The notes beneath the pieces are model-generated. The model saw only the letters and a program-made list of their open reading frames with translations. It did not search any database and was not told the origin of the DNA. Source: Actinomycetospora sp. NBRC 106375 (GTDB lineage Bacteria > Actinomycetota > Actinomycetes > Mycobacteriales > Pseudonocardiaceae). From it: 50,075 bases of DNA. This document shows, piece after piece, positions 7,617 through 17,800 of the stretch. Position 1 is the stretch's first letter. Each line of letters starts with the position of its first letter. A program made the translations under genes and the position numbers. Where the stretch lies: NCBI RefSeq assembly GCF_030269665.1, contig NZ_BSTS01000029.1, forward strand, positions 1 through 50,075, in the 5' to 3' direction.

Positions 7617-9037
7617 GCCTGCGGACGCGCCTCGCCCTGGCGTTCGCGCTCGTCGCCGCCGTGGTCGCCGGGCTGGTCGGCGTCCTGAGCTACCACTCCG
7701 CGGGCGAGCGCATCAGCGACGAGAGCGATCGCTCGCTGGCCGCGGCGACCACCGCGCTGATCGACGGTCAGACCGCGGTCCTGTCCGCGCTCCCGCCCAC
7801 GCAGCCCACGGACAGCGACGGCCTCGACGGCGACGAGCCGGGCGGACCGGATCCGCGCCGCGAAGGCCCGACGCTGACCGCCCAACGGATCGCTCCCGAC
7901 GGCACCGCCACCTACCTCGGGGGCCGCCGGGTGCGGCTGCCCGTCGACGACGCGACCCGCGGGCTCGCCGCCTCCGGCGCCGCGGGCCGGACGGCGACCA
8001 CGGAGATCGACCTCGGCCGGGGCGCCTACCGGGTGCGCACCACCGCGCTGGGCGACGGCCGTGGCGCGGTGCAGGTCGCCGTCGACATCGACCTCTCCCG
8101 CCGCGTCCTCGGCGGGCTGGCGACCGAGATCGCGCTCATCAGTCTCGCGGTCACCGTCGTCGCCGCGGGCGCCGGCTGGCTGCTCGCGCGGCGCATCACC
8201 CGTCGGCTCGTGCGGCTCGCCACCACCGCCGAGGACATCGCCGACCACGGGCGGATCGACGTCGCGGTGCCGGTCTCGGGTCGCGACGAGGTCGGGCGGC
8301 TCGCGACCTCGTTCACCACCATGCTCGCCCGCCTCGGCGCGGCCCGGGACGCCCAGGACCGCCTCGTGCAGGACGCCGCTCACGAGCTCCGCACCCCCCT
8401 GACCAGCCTGCGCACCAACGCCAGCGTCCTGCGCCGTCTCGGTGAGCTCTCGCCCGACGCCCGCGACCGCCTGGTTCGCGACATCCAGGGCGAGACCCGC
8501 GAGCTGTCCGACCTCGTCGACGAGCTGGTCGAGCTCGCCCTCTCGCGGCGCAGCGAAGAGCCCGACGAGGACATCGGCCTCGGCGATGTCGTGCGCCTGG
8601 TCGCCGAGCGCGTGCAGCGACGCAGCGGGCGCGCGATCACCGTCGACGACGACGGCTCCCGCATCCGCGGTCAGCGCGGAGCGCTCGAACGTGCGGTCGG
8701 CAACCTGCTCGAGAACGCGGTCAAGTTCGATGCGGGAGGCAGCGGCGACATCCTGGCCCGGGTCCGCGCGGGCACGACGACGGTCACCGACCGCGGGCCC
8801 GGGATCGCCCCGGCGGACGCGGCCCGGGTCTTCGACCGCTTCTACCGGGCCGACTCGGCCCGTGGCCTCCCCGGCTCCGGGCTGGGCCTCGCGATCGTGC
8901 GTGACGTCGCCGAAGGCCACGGCGGGGGTGCGTTCGTCTCCACCCCGCCCGGCGGCGGGACGACGGTCGGCTTCTCCGTGGGCGCCGGGCGGCTGCTTCC
9001 CGCCGAGCGCCCGGACGGCACACCGTCGCCCGCGTAG
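7613..9037 (+). CDS. Sensor histidine kinase (MprB-like)
   Basis: The product has 474 residues, start GTG 7613 overlapping the regulator stop. A first membrane helix at 5-25 is followed by an extracytoplasmic sensor of about 150 residues. A second helix near 180-200 leads into HAMP (RRITRRLVRLATTAEDIADHG). The dimerisation helix has H257 in DAAHELRTPLTSLR, then come the N-box NLLENAVKF and the G-boxes DRGPGIAP and GSGLGLAIV. The last 30 residues are Pro/Gly rich. All catalytic boxes are intact. The signal is unknown. Confidence 0.92.
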   Translation: MSLRTRLALAFALVAAVVAGLVGVLSYHSAGERISDESDRSLAAATTALIDGQTAVLSALPPTQPTDSDGLDGDEPGGPDPRREGPTLTAQRIAPDGTATYLGGRRVRLPVDDATRGLAASGAAGRTATTEIDLGRGAYRVRTTALGDGRGAVQVAVDIDLSRRVLGGLATEIALISLAVTVVAAGAGWLLARRITRRLVRLATTAEDIADHGRIDVAVPVSGRDEVGRLATSFTTMLARLGAARDAQDRLVQDAAHELRTPLTSLRTNASVLRRLGELSPDARDRLVRDIQGETRELSDLVDELVELALSRRSEEPDEDIGLGDVVRLVAERVQRRSGRAITVDDDGSRIRGQRGALERAVGNLLENAVKFDAGGSGDILARVRAGTTTVTDRGPGIAPADAARVFDRFYRADSARGLPGSGLGLAIVRDVAEGHGGGAFVSTPPGGGTTVGFSVGAGRLLPAERPDGTPSPA

Positions 9038-9132
9038 CGGCCCTTCTTACCCGACTCCGAACCGCGTCACGTCGACGCTTCACCCCGGGCGACCACGGTG
9101 GGGATCACCTACCCCGCACCACCGCCCCCGAG

Positions 9133-10614
9133 GTGATCGATGAACCCCCACGAGGTCCCCGCGTCCGAGGACGCCGGGCGGCGCTGGTGACCGCCACCCT
9201 CGGGCGCCCGGTCCCCCGCGCCACCCGCCCGACCCGCCACGCGGCCGGCGCGACCCCCGCGGCCCGCGACCGCCGGCTCCGCACCGCGGCCGAGGCGCTC
9301 GTGTGCGCCTCCCTCACGCTGGTGGCGTTCTGGTGGGCCACCGGTGGCGGTCTCTCCGACCTGAGCGGCTGGGCGACCGGTCTGGACTCGCTGGGTCGTC
9401 TGACCGGACTGCTCGCCTCGGTGCTCCTGCTCGTGCAGGTGATCCTCATGGCCCGGGTACCGCTGCTCGAGCAGGCGTTCGGGCAGGACCGGCTGGCGCG
9501 CATCCACCGACTCGTCGGCTTCACCTCCTTCACGGGCATGCTCGCCCACATCGGGCTCATCACCTGGGGTTACGCCGCCGGGGATCTCGCCCGAGTCCCC
9601 GCCGAGGCCTGGGATCTCACCGTCGACTACCCCGGCATGCTGCTCGCCGTCGCCGGCACCGCGTGCCTGGTCATGGTGGTGATCACCAGCGTCAGGGCCG
9701 CGCGGTCACGGCTGCGCTACGAGTCCTGGCACCTGCTGCACCTCTATGCCTACCTGGGCGTCGGGCTCGCGCTGCCGCACCAGCTCTGGACGGGCCAGGA
9801 GTTCCTGGAGTCCACCGCACGCACGGTCTTCTGGTGGACGCTGTGGGCGCTGGCCGCCGGCTCGGTGCTCCTCTGGCGGATCGCGCTGCCGCTGCGGCGC
9901 AGCCTGCGCCATCGCCTCGTGGTCACGTCGGTGGTCGACGAGGGCGACGGGTGCGTGTCGGTCCACCTCAGCGGGCAGCACCTGGCCGAGCTCGACGTCC
10001 GGGCGGGCCAGTTCTTCGGGTGGCGCTTCCTCACCGGCCCGGGATGGACCCGCGCGCATCCCTTCTCGCTGTCCGCGGCACCCGACGGGCGGAGCCTGCG
10101 GATCACGGTCAAGGACCTCGGCGACGGCAGTCGGGCCCTGCGCCGGCTGCGCCCGGGCACCCGGGCGCTGGTCGAGGGCCCCTTCGGACGGCTCGCGGAC
10201 CGTGCCGGGAGCAACGGGCGCGTGGCCCTGGTCGGCGCCGGGGTCGGCATCACGCCGCTGCGGGCTCTCGCCGAGGAGCTCGGGGAGGCCGGGCGTGACG
10301 TGGTCGTCCTGCACCGGTTCACCGACGAGCCGCTCTTCGCCCACGAGTTCACCGTCCTCGCCCGGGAGTGCGGGATCGGGCTGATCCCGCTGCCCGGACC
10401 CCGGCGGGCCAGCGACTCCTGGCTCGGGGACGGTGTCGGCGGCCCTCTCCGCCACACCGACGACCTCACCGCCCTGCTCGCCCGCGTACCCGACATCGCC
10501 GAGCGCGACGTCTACGTCTGCGGCCCCGAACCGTGGACCCGTCTCGTCCGGCAGACCCTCAGCGCGGCCGGCACCCCGACCGACCGTGTCCACTCCGAGA
10601 CCTTCGGCTGGTGA
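9133..10614 (+). CDS. Ferric-reductase-like membrane flavoprotein, FAD/NAD(P)H oxidoreductase
   Basis: The product has 493 residues. Residues about 52-260 contain six hydrophobic helices with histidines placed for heme ligation (RIHRLVGF, MLAHIGLITWG, YESWHLLHLYAYLG, ALPHQLW), as in ferric reductase/NOX-type domains. Residues about 265-350 are a FAD-binding barrel (HPFSLSAAPDG). Residues 365-493 are an NAD(P)-binding lobe (GAGVGITPLRAL, YVCGPEPWT). It should move electrons from cytoplasmic NAD(P)H across the membrane. The following FMN-binding protein and ApbE suggest the acceptor is an exported flavoprotein. Start GTG 9133; an internal GTG near 9188 is also possible. Confidence 0.87.
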   Translation: MIDEPPRGPRVRGRRAALVTATLGRPVPRATRPTRHAAGATPAARDRRLRTAAEALVCASLTLVAFWWATGGGLSDLSGWATGLDSLGRLTGLLASVLLLVQVILMARVPLLEQAFGQDRLARIHRLVGFTSFTGMLAHIGLITWGYAAGDLARVPAEAWDLTVDYPGMLLAVAGTACLVMVVITSVRAARSRLRYESWHLLHLYAYLGVGLALPHQLWTGQEFLESTARTVFWWTLWALAAGSVLLWRIALPLRRSLRHRLVVTSVVDEGDGCVSVHLSGQHLAELDVRAGQFFGWRFLTGPGWTRAHPFSLSAAPDGRSLRITVKDLGDGSRALRRLRPGTRALVEGPFGRLADRAGSNGRVALVGAGVGITPLRALAEELGEAGRDVVVLHRFTDEPLFAHEFTVLARECGIGLIPLPGPRRASDSWLGDGVGGPLRHTDDLTALLARVPDIAERDVYVCGPEPWTRLVRQTLSAAGTPTDRVHSETFGW

Positions 10615-10620
10615 CCCGCG

Positions 10621-11109
10621 TTGCGCCGCATCCTGCTGTGGTTCCTGACCACCGTGAGCACGGTGGTCCTGCTCTTCGGCTACAAGACCTCGACCTCCTC
10701 GACGCTCCCCTCGAGCGAGGAGGCCGCCGCCGGCGGCACCGGAGCGACCACGACGACCGCCCGGGCCGCCGCCCCGAGCACCCCGGCGACGTCGTCGGCG
10801 GGCTCGTCGACGGCCCTTCCGGCCGCCGCCAACGGGACCTTCACCGGCAGCACCGCCAGCACCCGCTGGGGACCCGTCCAGACCCGCGTCACGGTCGCGA
10901 GCGGCCGCATCACCGCGGTCGACGTCGTCCAGTACCCGGACGGCAACGGCAAGGACCGGGAGATCAACGCCGACGCGATCCCCCAGCTCGTCGACGAGAC
11001 GGTGCAGGCCCAGAGTGCCGACATCGACATGGTCAGCGGCGCCACCGTGACCAGCACCGGGTACCTCGACTCGCTGCAGAGCGCCCTCGACCAGGCCCGG
11101 GCGGCGTGA
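10621..11109 (+). CDS. Exported FMN-binding domain protein
   Basis: The product has 162 residues, read from a TTG start 6 bp after the reductase. Residues 1-20 form one membrane anchor or signal (ILLWFLTTVSTVVLLFGY). Residues 22-75 are a low-complexity Ser/Thr/Ala linker, and the rest is an FMN_bind domain. DMVSGATVTSTGY matches the flavinylation motif Dxx(S/T)GAT, so T142 is the expected covalent FMN site. It probably shuttles electrons outside the membrane between the upstream reductase and an unknown terminal acceptor. The stop overlaps the ApbE start. Confidence 0.88.
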   Translation: MRRILLWFLTTVSTVVLLFGYKTSTSSTLPSSEEAAAGGTGATTTTARAAAPSTPATSSAGSSTALPAAANGTFTGSTASTRWGPVQTRVTVASGRITAVDVVQYPDGNGKDREINADAIPQLVDETVQAQSADIDMVSGATVTSTGYLDSLQSALDQARAA

Positions 11110-11945
11110 CCGCCGGTGCGTCGGCAGCGCCGCCGGTCACCCGGTACGTCGAGCACGTGATGGGCCTCCCGATCAGCCTCGCCCTGCGGGGACGCCACGC
11201 CGACGACGCCAGCGGTCGGGACGCGTGGCGCGCGGTCATGGCGTCGCTGGGCCACGCCGACCGCGTCTTCAGCACCTACCGGTCCGACTCGATCGTCTCC
11301 CGGCTCGACCGCGGTGAGCTCGCCCCGGACGACCCGGCGGTGCTGGCCGAGGTCGGCGAGGTGCTGGCGCTCGCCGACCGTGCCGAACGGGCCTCCGACG
11401 GCGCCTTCTCTGCGTGGCGCCACGGGCCGGACGGCCGGCGCCGCCTCGACCCGAGCGGCGTCGTGAAGGGCTGGGCGGTCGAGCGTGCGGCCGCGGCCCT
11501 GCGTGCGCTCGACGACACCGACTTCTGCCTCGGTGCCGGCGGCGACGTCCTCGGGCGAGCCCTCGACCCCGACCTTCCGTGGCGCGTCGGCATCGAGGAC
11601 CCGCACGACACCCGCAGCGTCCTCGCGGTCGTCCCGATCCGCGACGGCGCCGTCGCCACGTCCGGCACCGCGCACCGGGGTGCCCACGTCGTCGACGCAC
11701 GCACCGGTCTTCCGCCCGTCGGCGTCGCGTCGGTGACGGTGATCGCCGGGAGCCTCACCGTCGCCGACGTCGACGCCACCGCCGCCTTCGCGCGGGGCGC
11801 GGACGCCGCCGCCTGGCTCGGGCACCGGGTCGGGCGGACGGGTCTCGTCGTGGCGGACGACGGCACCATCACGTCGGTACCGGCGGCCCGGACGCCACCA
11901 TCGGGGTCGCGTGGAGCAGCAGCACGATCGTGCCGTGCGTCGTGA
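11106..11945 (+). CDS. apbE: ApbE, FAD:protein FMN transferase
   Basis: The product has 279 residues, start GTG 11106 (GTGA overlap). It carries FMN transferase signatures: VMGLPISL near the N-terminus, [41 protein letters not shown], and [18 protein letters not shown] with the Mg-binding region. It covalently attaches FMN to threonine in exported proteins such as the preceding one. No signal peptide is visible, unlike secreted proteobacterial ApbE. The last 15-20 residues (from about 11885) are read through an antisense remnant of ctaD, so the original C-terminus has probably been replaced after a rearrangement. Confidence 0.87.
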   Translation: MTAGASAAPPVTRYVEHVMGLPISLALRGRHADDASGRDAWRAVMASLGHADRVFSTYRSDSIVSRLDRGELAPDDPAVLAEVGEVLALADRAERASDGAFSAWRHGPDGRRRLDPSGVVKGWAVERAAAALRALDDTDFCLGAGGDVLGRALDPDLPWRVGIEDPHDTRSVLAVVPIRDGAVATSGTAHRGAHVVDARTGLPPVGVASVTVIAGSLTVADVDATAAFARGADAAAWLGHRVGRTGLVVADDGTITSVPAARTPPSGSRGAAARSCRAS

Positions 11946-12123
11946 ACAGCCGGTTGTACTGCTCCACCGACAGGAACTGCAGGCCCGGCTGCGCCGGCTC
12001 GCCACGCATCAGCAGGGCCATCAGCCCGCCGATCATGCAGAACGCGAACGAGGTCACCAGGTACAGGATCGCGATGTCCTTCGGATCCGTCGTCCGGAGG
12101 TAGTGCGCGAACGCCGAGCCCCG
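11869..12123 (-). pseudogene. ctaD: Cytochrome c oxidase subunit I (ctaD) N-terminal remnant
   Basis: Minus-strand translation from about 12123 gives [20 protein letters not shown], then [40 protein letters not shown] and [11 protein letters not shown]. This is the first membrane helix and the heme-a-ligand region (TTHGT) of a heme-copper oxidase subunit I. The frame stops at 11869 after a few unrelated residues, whereas the full protein needs about 450 more. No convincing start is seen upstream. It is a fragment left between apbE and the cyd operon; its 3' breakpoint (about 11885-11900) overlaps the apbE end. Confidence 0.85.
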
Positions 12124-12388
12124 GAACGGGCGGCGCGGGGCGTGGAGAGGCGAGGGGCCCGGACGCCCGAGCCGTCCGGGTCGTCGATCTCGCTCGCAGG
12201 TCGGTCAGCAACTCGCGGCGGGCGTCGGCGTCGAGCGACTCCGGCGGGCAGGGCGAGCGGGGCCCGGAAGACCCGGCGGCGCCGGGACGTCGAACAGGAC
12301 CTTGGGCCCTGATCACCCGCGTCTCCCTCGGCCACCGTCGTCGGCGATCCCCGCGGCGAGCGGGGCCCGACGCGGGGAGGCACTCGAG

Positions 12389-13789
12389 ATGGCGCTGGAC
12401 CTGGCGCGCTGGCAGTTCGGCGTGATCACCGTCTACCACTTTCTCTTCGTCCCGCTGACGATCGGCCTCTCGCTGCTGGTCGCGGGCATGCAGACCGCGT
12501 GGGTGCGCACCGGCGACGAGCGCTGGCTGCGCATGACCAAGTTCTGGGGCAAGCTGTTCCTGATCAACTTCGCCATGGGCGTGGTGACCGGGATCGTCCA
12601 GGAGTTCCAGTTCGGCATGAACTGGAGCGACTACAGCCGCTTCGTCGGCGACATCTTCGGCGCCCCGCTGGCCATCGAGGGCCTGCTCGCCTTCTTCCTC
12701 GAGTCGACGTTCCTCGGCCTCTGGATCTTCGGCTGGGACCGGCTGCCGAAGCGGGTGCACCTGGCCACGATCTGGCTGGCCGCGATCGGCACGATGCTCT
12801 CGGCTTACTTCATCCTCGCCGCGAACTCGTGGATGCAGCACCCGGTGGGCTCGGCGGTCAACCCCGTCACCGGGCGCGCCGAGCTGCACGACTTCGGCGC
12901 GGTCCTGACGAACTCCACCGCGGTCGGCGCCTTCACCCACACCATCACCGCGGCCTTCCTCACCGCGGGGATGTTCATCCTCGGCATCTCGGCCTGGCAC
13001 CTGGCGCGGCACAACGAGGTCCGGGTGTTCCGCTCCTCGCTGCGCCTCGCGCTGGTGACCGTCCTGATCGCGGGTGTCGGCGTCATCGTCACCGGCGATC
13101 TCCAGGCCCGCCTCATGACCCAGCAGCAGCCGATGAAGATGGCCGCCGCCGAGGCGCTGTGGAACACCAGCTCGCCGGCCTCGTTCTCGCTGTTCACCGT
13201 CGGCAGCCTCGACGGTTCGCAGGAGGTCTGGAGCATCCGCGTGCCGAAGGTGCTCTCGTTCATGGCCACCGGCGATCCGGACGGCACCGTCGAGGGCATC
13301 AACGACGTGCAGCGCGCCGAGGAGGCCCGCTTCGGCTCCGGCGACTACACGCCCAACGTGCCGATCGCCTACTGGACGTTCCGCGTGATGATCGGCTTCG
13401 GGGCGCTCGCGCTGCTGCTCGCCCTGGCCGGACTCTGGATGCAGCGGGGTGGGCGGGTCCCGGCCTCGCGGTGGTTCACCTGGGCGGCTCTGGCCGGCAT
13501 CGGGTTCCCGGTGGTGGCCAACTCGGTGGGCTGGATCTTCACCGAGATGGGCCGCCAGCCGTGGGCCGTCTACGGGACGCTGCGCACCGCCGACGGGGTC
13601 AGCCCGTCGGTCGGCCCCGCCACCGTCGCGACCTCGCTCATCGTCTTCACCCTGCTCTACGGCGTGCTCGCCGTGGTCGAGGTGACGCTGCTGGTCCGCT
13701 ACGCCCGCAAGGGCCCGGATCCGCTGCCGCCGCCCGACGAGGCGATGCCGGCCGAGTCGGCCCCGCGCCCACTCGCCGTCGCGTACTGA
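12389..13789 (+). CDS. cydA: Cytochrome bd ubiquinol oxidase subunit I
   Basis: The product has 466 residues, with nine predicted membrane helices. H17 in VYHFLFVPLT is the heme ligand equivalent to E. coli H19. NFAMGVVTGIVQEFQFGMNW is the conserved helix near the quinol side, and the GRQPW motif near 390 is intact. The protein is shorter than E. coli CydA because the Q-loop is the short type. Start ATG 12389 follows GGGGAGG; the longer upstream frame has no ribosome site and reads through eroded DNA. CydA carries the quinol site and the hemes b558/b595/d of a high-affinity, cyanide-resistant oxidase. First gene of cydA-cydB-cydDC. Confidence 0.96.
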   Translation: MALDLARWQFGVITVYHFLFVPLTIGLSLLVAGMQTAWVRTGDERWLRMTKFWGKLFLINFAMGVVTGIVQEFQFGMNWSDYSRFVGDIFGAPLAIEGLLAFFLESTFLGLWIFGWDRLPKRVHLATIWLAAIGTMLSAYFILAANSWMQHPVGSAVNPVTGRAELHDFGAVLTNSTAVGAFTHTITAAFLTAGMFILGISAWHLARHNEVRVFRSSLRLALVTVLIAGVGVIVTGDLQARLMTQQQPMKMAAAEALWNTSSPASFSLFTVGSLDGSQEVWSIRVPKVLSFMATGDPDGTVEGINDVQRAEEARFGSGDYTPNVPIAYWTFRVMIGFGALALLLALAGLWMQRGGRVPASRWFTWAALAGIGFPVVANSVGWIFTEMGRQPWAVYGTLRTADGVSPSVGPATVATSLIVFTLLYGVLAVVEVTLLVRYARKGPDPLPPPDEAMPAESAPRPLAVAY

Positions 13790-13820
13790 TCCCCGGCCCT
13801 CCGAGACCCCCGAGGACATC

Positions 13821-14870
13821 ATGTTCGGCCTCGCGCTGACCGACATCTGGTTCCTGCTCATCGCCCTGCTCTGGACCGGCTACTTCGTCCTGGAGGGCTT
13901 CGACTTCGGCGTCGGCTCGCTGCTGACCCTGCTCGGACGCGACGAGACCGACCGCCGCCGCGTCGTCAACACCATCGGCCCGCTGTGGGACGGCAACGAG
14001 GTGTGGCTCCTCGTCGCCGGCGGCGCCACGTTCGCGGCGTTCCCCGAGTGGTACGCGAGCCTGTTCTCCGGCTTCTACCTCGCCCTGCTGATCATGCTCG
14101 TGGCGCTCATCGGCCGGGGTGTCGCCTTCGAGTACCGCGGCAAGGTCGACGACGACGCGTGGCGCCGCCGCTGGGACGCCGTCATCGTCACGACGTCGGC
14201 CGTGCCCGCCCTGCTCTGGGGTGTCGCGTTCGCGAACATCGTGGCGGGCGTGCCTCTGGACGCCCAGCACGAGTACACCGGGACCCTGCTCACCCTGCTC
14301 AACCCCTACGCCCTGCTCGGGGGCCTGACCACCCTGCTGGTCTTCCTGCTCCACGGCGCCGTCTTCGTCGCCCTCAAGACCGACGGCGACCTGCGGGTGC
14401 GGGCCCACCGGACCGCGCTGCGCCTGGGTGTGGGCGCCGTGCCGGTGGCGGCCGGCTTCCTCGTCTGGACCGAGCTGGCCCACGGCAAGGACTGGACGAT
14501 CCTCAGCGCCGGCCTCGCCGCGCTGGCCCTCGTCGGCGCCGTCCTGCTGGTCGGGCGGCAGCGGGAGGGGTGGGCGTTCACCCTGACCGCGCTCACGATC
14601 GTCGCCACGACCGTGACGCTCTTCGGCTCGCTCTACCCCGACGTGCTGCCCTCGTCCACCGACCCGGCCGGCACGCTGACCACGACCAACGCCGCCTCCA
14701 CGCCCTACACACTGGAGATCATGACGTGGGTGGCCCTCGCGGTGACCCCGGTCGTGCTGGCCTACCAGGCCTGGAGCTACTGGGTGTTCCGGCGGCGCCT
14801 GACCCGTGACGACATCCCCCCGGCGTCGGGACTCCCCGCGCGGGAGCGCCGTCCCGAGGTCCGTCGGTGA
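13821..14870 (+). CDS. cydB: Cytochrome bd ubiquinol oxidase subunit II
   Basis: The product has 349 residues, eight to nine membrane helices. Conserved opening WFLLIALLWTGYFVLEGFDF, then GPLWDGNEVWLLVAGGATFA with the conserved Trp-Asp-Gly-Asn-Glu, and GVAFEYRGK. Length is normal. It pairs with CydA and stabilises the heme core. The start is ATG 13821, 31 bp after cydA; the stop overlaps the GTG of cydDC, pointing to coupled translation. Confidence 0.96.
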   Translation: MFGLALTDIWFLLIALLWTGYFVLEGFDFGVGSLLTLLGRDETDRRRVVNTIGPLWDGNEVWLLVAGGATFAAFPEWYASLFSGFYLALLIMLVALIGRGVAFEYRGKVDDDAWRRRWDAVIVTTSAVPALLWGVAFANIVAGVPLDAQHEYTGTLLTLLNPYALLGGLTTLLVFLLHGAVFVALKTDGDLRVRAHRTALRLGVGAVPVAAGFLVWTELAHGKDWTILSAGLAALALVGAVLLVGRQREGWAFTLTALTIVATTVTLFGSLYPDVLPSSTDPAGTLTTTNAASTPYTLEIMTWVALAVTPVVLAYQAWSYWVFRRRLTRDDIPPASGLPARERRPEVRR

Positions 14871-17800
14871 AGCCGCTCGACCCGCGGCTGCTGCGCCACG
14901 TCCGCCCAGCCCGCACCTTTGTGGTGCTCACGGCCGCGGCGGGCGTGGCCACCGCGGCCCTCGTCGTCGCCCAGGCCGACCTCCTCTCGCGGGTGGTCGC
15001 CCGGGCCTTCCTCGACCGGGCCCCGCTGACCGCGTTGACGGTGCTCCTCTTCGGTCTCGCGGCGGTCGTCGCCGGGCGCGCGCTGCTGGGCTGGGCCACC
15101 GAGACCGCCGCGGTGCGGGCGAGCGCCCGGGTGATCCGGCAGCTGCGGGCCGACCTCGTCGACCATGTTCTGCGCCTGGGGCCGCGCGACCCCCGCCTGC
15201 CCTCGACCGGCGAGCTCGGCACGTTGGCCACCCGCGGCGTGGACGGCCTCGACGGCTACCTGCGGCGCTACCTCCCCACCCTGTTGCTGGCGACGACGGT
15301 GCCGCTGCTCGTGGGCGTCCGGCTGCTGACCGCCGACTGGATCGCCGCGGTGATCGTGGCGGTGACCGTCCCGCTGATCCCGCTGTTCATGGTGCTGGTG
15401 GGGCTGCGCACCCGTGACGACACCGAGCGGCGCTGGCGCGCGCTCGCCGTGCTCGGCCACCACTTCCTCGACCTCGTGTCCGGCCTGGACGTCCTCGTCG
15501 CCTTCGGCCGCGCGGGACGGCAGTCCGGGCGGCTGCGCGCCCTCGCCGAGGAGTACCGGCGCACGACGCTGCGCACGCTGCGGGTCGCGTTCCTGTCCGC
15601 GCTCGTGCTCGAGGTGCTCGCCTCGCTCTCGGTCGCCCTCGTGGCCGTCTCGGTGGGCCTGCGCCTGGCCGAGGGCCGTCTCGACCTCACCACCGGCCTG
15701 CTGGTGATCATGCTGGCGCCCGAGATCTATCTGCCGCTGCGTGCGGTCGGGGCCCGCTTCCACGACAGCGCCGAGGGTCTCGCCGCGGCCGACGATGTGT
15801 TCGCGGTGCTGGAAATGCCGCCGGCCGCCACCGCGACCGACGCGCGGCGGCCCGCCCCCGACCCGTCCCGGGTCCCGGTGCGCCTCGAGCACGTCGGCGT
15901 CGACGGCCGCGGCGGCCCGGTGCTGGACGACCTCGACCTCACGGTCGGCCCCGGCGAGGTCCTCGGGCTGCGCGGGCCGAGCGGGGCGGGCAAGTCGACG
16001 CTGCTCGACCTCGTCACCGGTCTGCGTCGCCCCGACCGGGGACGCGTCACCGTCGGGGGCGTGGCGCTCGACGACCTCGATCTCGAGGCGTGGCGCGCCC
16101 GCATCGCCTGGGTCCCCCAGGGGCCCGTGCTCGTGGTCGGCACCGTCGCCGACAACATCCGGCTGGGCGCGCCCGCCGCCTCCGACGCCGCGGTCGAGCA
16201 GGCCGCCCAGATGGCGCAGGTCGACCTCGACACGGACACGCCCGTGGGCGAGCGGGGCGCCGGGCTGTCCACCGGCCAGCAACGCCGGGTCGCGCTCGCT
16301 CGCGCCCTCGTCACCGTCCGGCCCCTGATGCTGCTCGACGAGCCCACCGAGGGCGTCGACGCCGACACCGAGTCGGCGCTGCTCTCCGCCCTGCCCGGCG
16401 CGCTCGCCGGCCGCAGCGCGATCGTCGTCAGCCACCGCGCGGACGTCCTCGCGACGGCCGACCGGATCGTCGACCTACCGGCGCGCGCCGCCCCGGCGAC
16501 GGAATCCGTCCTCGGGCCCGCGCGAGCCGCCAGCACGTCGACGGTGATCGCCGCATCGGCGACTGAGCCCGCACCCGCGGTGTCCGACGCGCCCTCCCGG
16601 AACCGGGGTGCCCTGCGATGGCTCGCCGCCGTGGCCCGCCCCCACGGCGGCCGACTCGCCCTGGCGGTCCTGCTCGGGGCCGGCGCCCTGGGCAGCGCCG
16701 TGGCACTGACGGCCACCTCGGCGTGGCTCATCTCGGCGGCGGCGCTGCAGGCGCCGCTGCTCACCCTCATGGTCGCGATCGTCGCGGTGCGGGCCTTCGG
16801 GCTCTCGAAGGGCGTCCTGCGCTACCTCGAACGGCTCGTGTCCCACGACGCTGCCCTGCGCCTCGGCGCCGACCTGCGGGTGCGCGTCTGGCAGGCCCTC
16901 GTGCGCCGCGGGCCCGCGACGACCGCCAGGCAACGCCGAGGCGACCTGCTCGCCCGGCTGACGGGCGACGTGGATGCCCAGCAGGACGTCCTGGTCCGCG
17001 GTCTCGTCCCGGCCGGTTCGGCGTTGCTCGTCGCTACCGGACTGGTCGGCCTCTTCGCGTGGCTCCTGCCCGAGGCCGCCCTGGCCCTCGCCCTCGGCCT
17101 GGTGCTCGCCGGTGTGGTGGCGCCCGTGCTCGGCGTGTTGGCCGGACGGCGGGCCGCGCGCTCGACGGCGGCCGCCCGAGCCGCGGTCGCCGGCGGCACC
17201 CTGGAGCTGCTCGACGGAGCCGCCGATCTCCTCGTCCTGGGTGCCGCGGCACGCATGCGCCGCCGGCTCGCCGCCGCGGACGACGACCTGGCCCGGCGTC
17301 TCGTCGCCCAGGCCGGGGGCGCCGGCGTCGGCGCGGGGCTCGGGGTGGTCGGAATCGGTGCGGCGATGCTCGGCGCCACCGTCGTGGGGGTGCTCGCGCT
17401 CGCCGACGGCCGACTCGCCCCGACCGCCCTCGCCGTGCTCGCCCTCGCCCCGCTCGCCGCCGCCGAACTGGTGGCCGGGCTGCCCGACGCCGCCGCCCGG
17501 CTCGCCGAGGCCGTGCCCGCGGCCCGGCGCCTGGCCGACCTGGAGGCGGCGCCGGCCCCGGTCACCGACCCGGCGCACCCGGCTCCGGTCCCCACCGAAC
17601 CCGGTGTGGCGGCCGAGTCCGTCGCCGTGCGGTGGCCGGACACGACGGTCGAGGCCGTCAGGGACGTGTCGTTCGCGCTCCCCCCCGGCGAGCGATTCGT
17701 CTTGGCAGGTCCGTCGGGGGCAGGGAAGAGCACGGTGCTCGCCGCGGTCGCCCGCACACTGCCCGTGGCCCGAGGCGAGATCACTCTCGACGGTCACGAC

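Noticed and set aside
11276..13861. 861-codon minus-strand open frame
   Set aside because: Antisense of cydA and apbE. The real minus-strand signal here is the short ctaD remnant, which is in a different frame.
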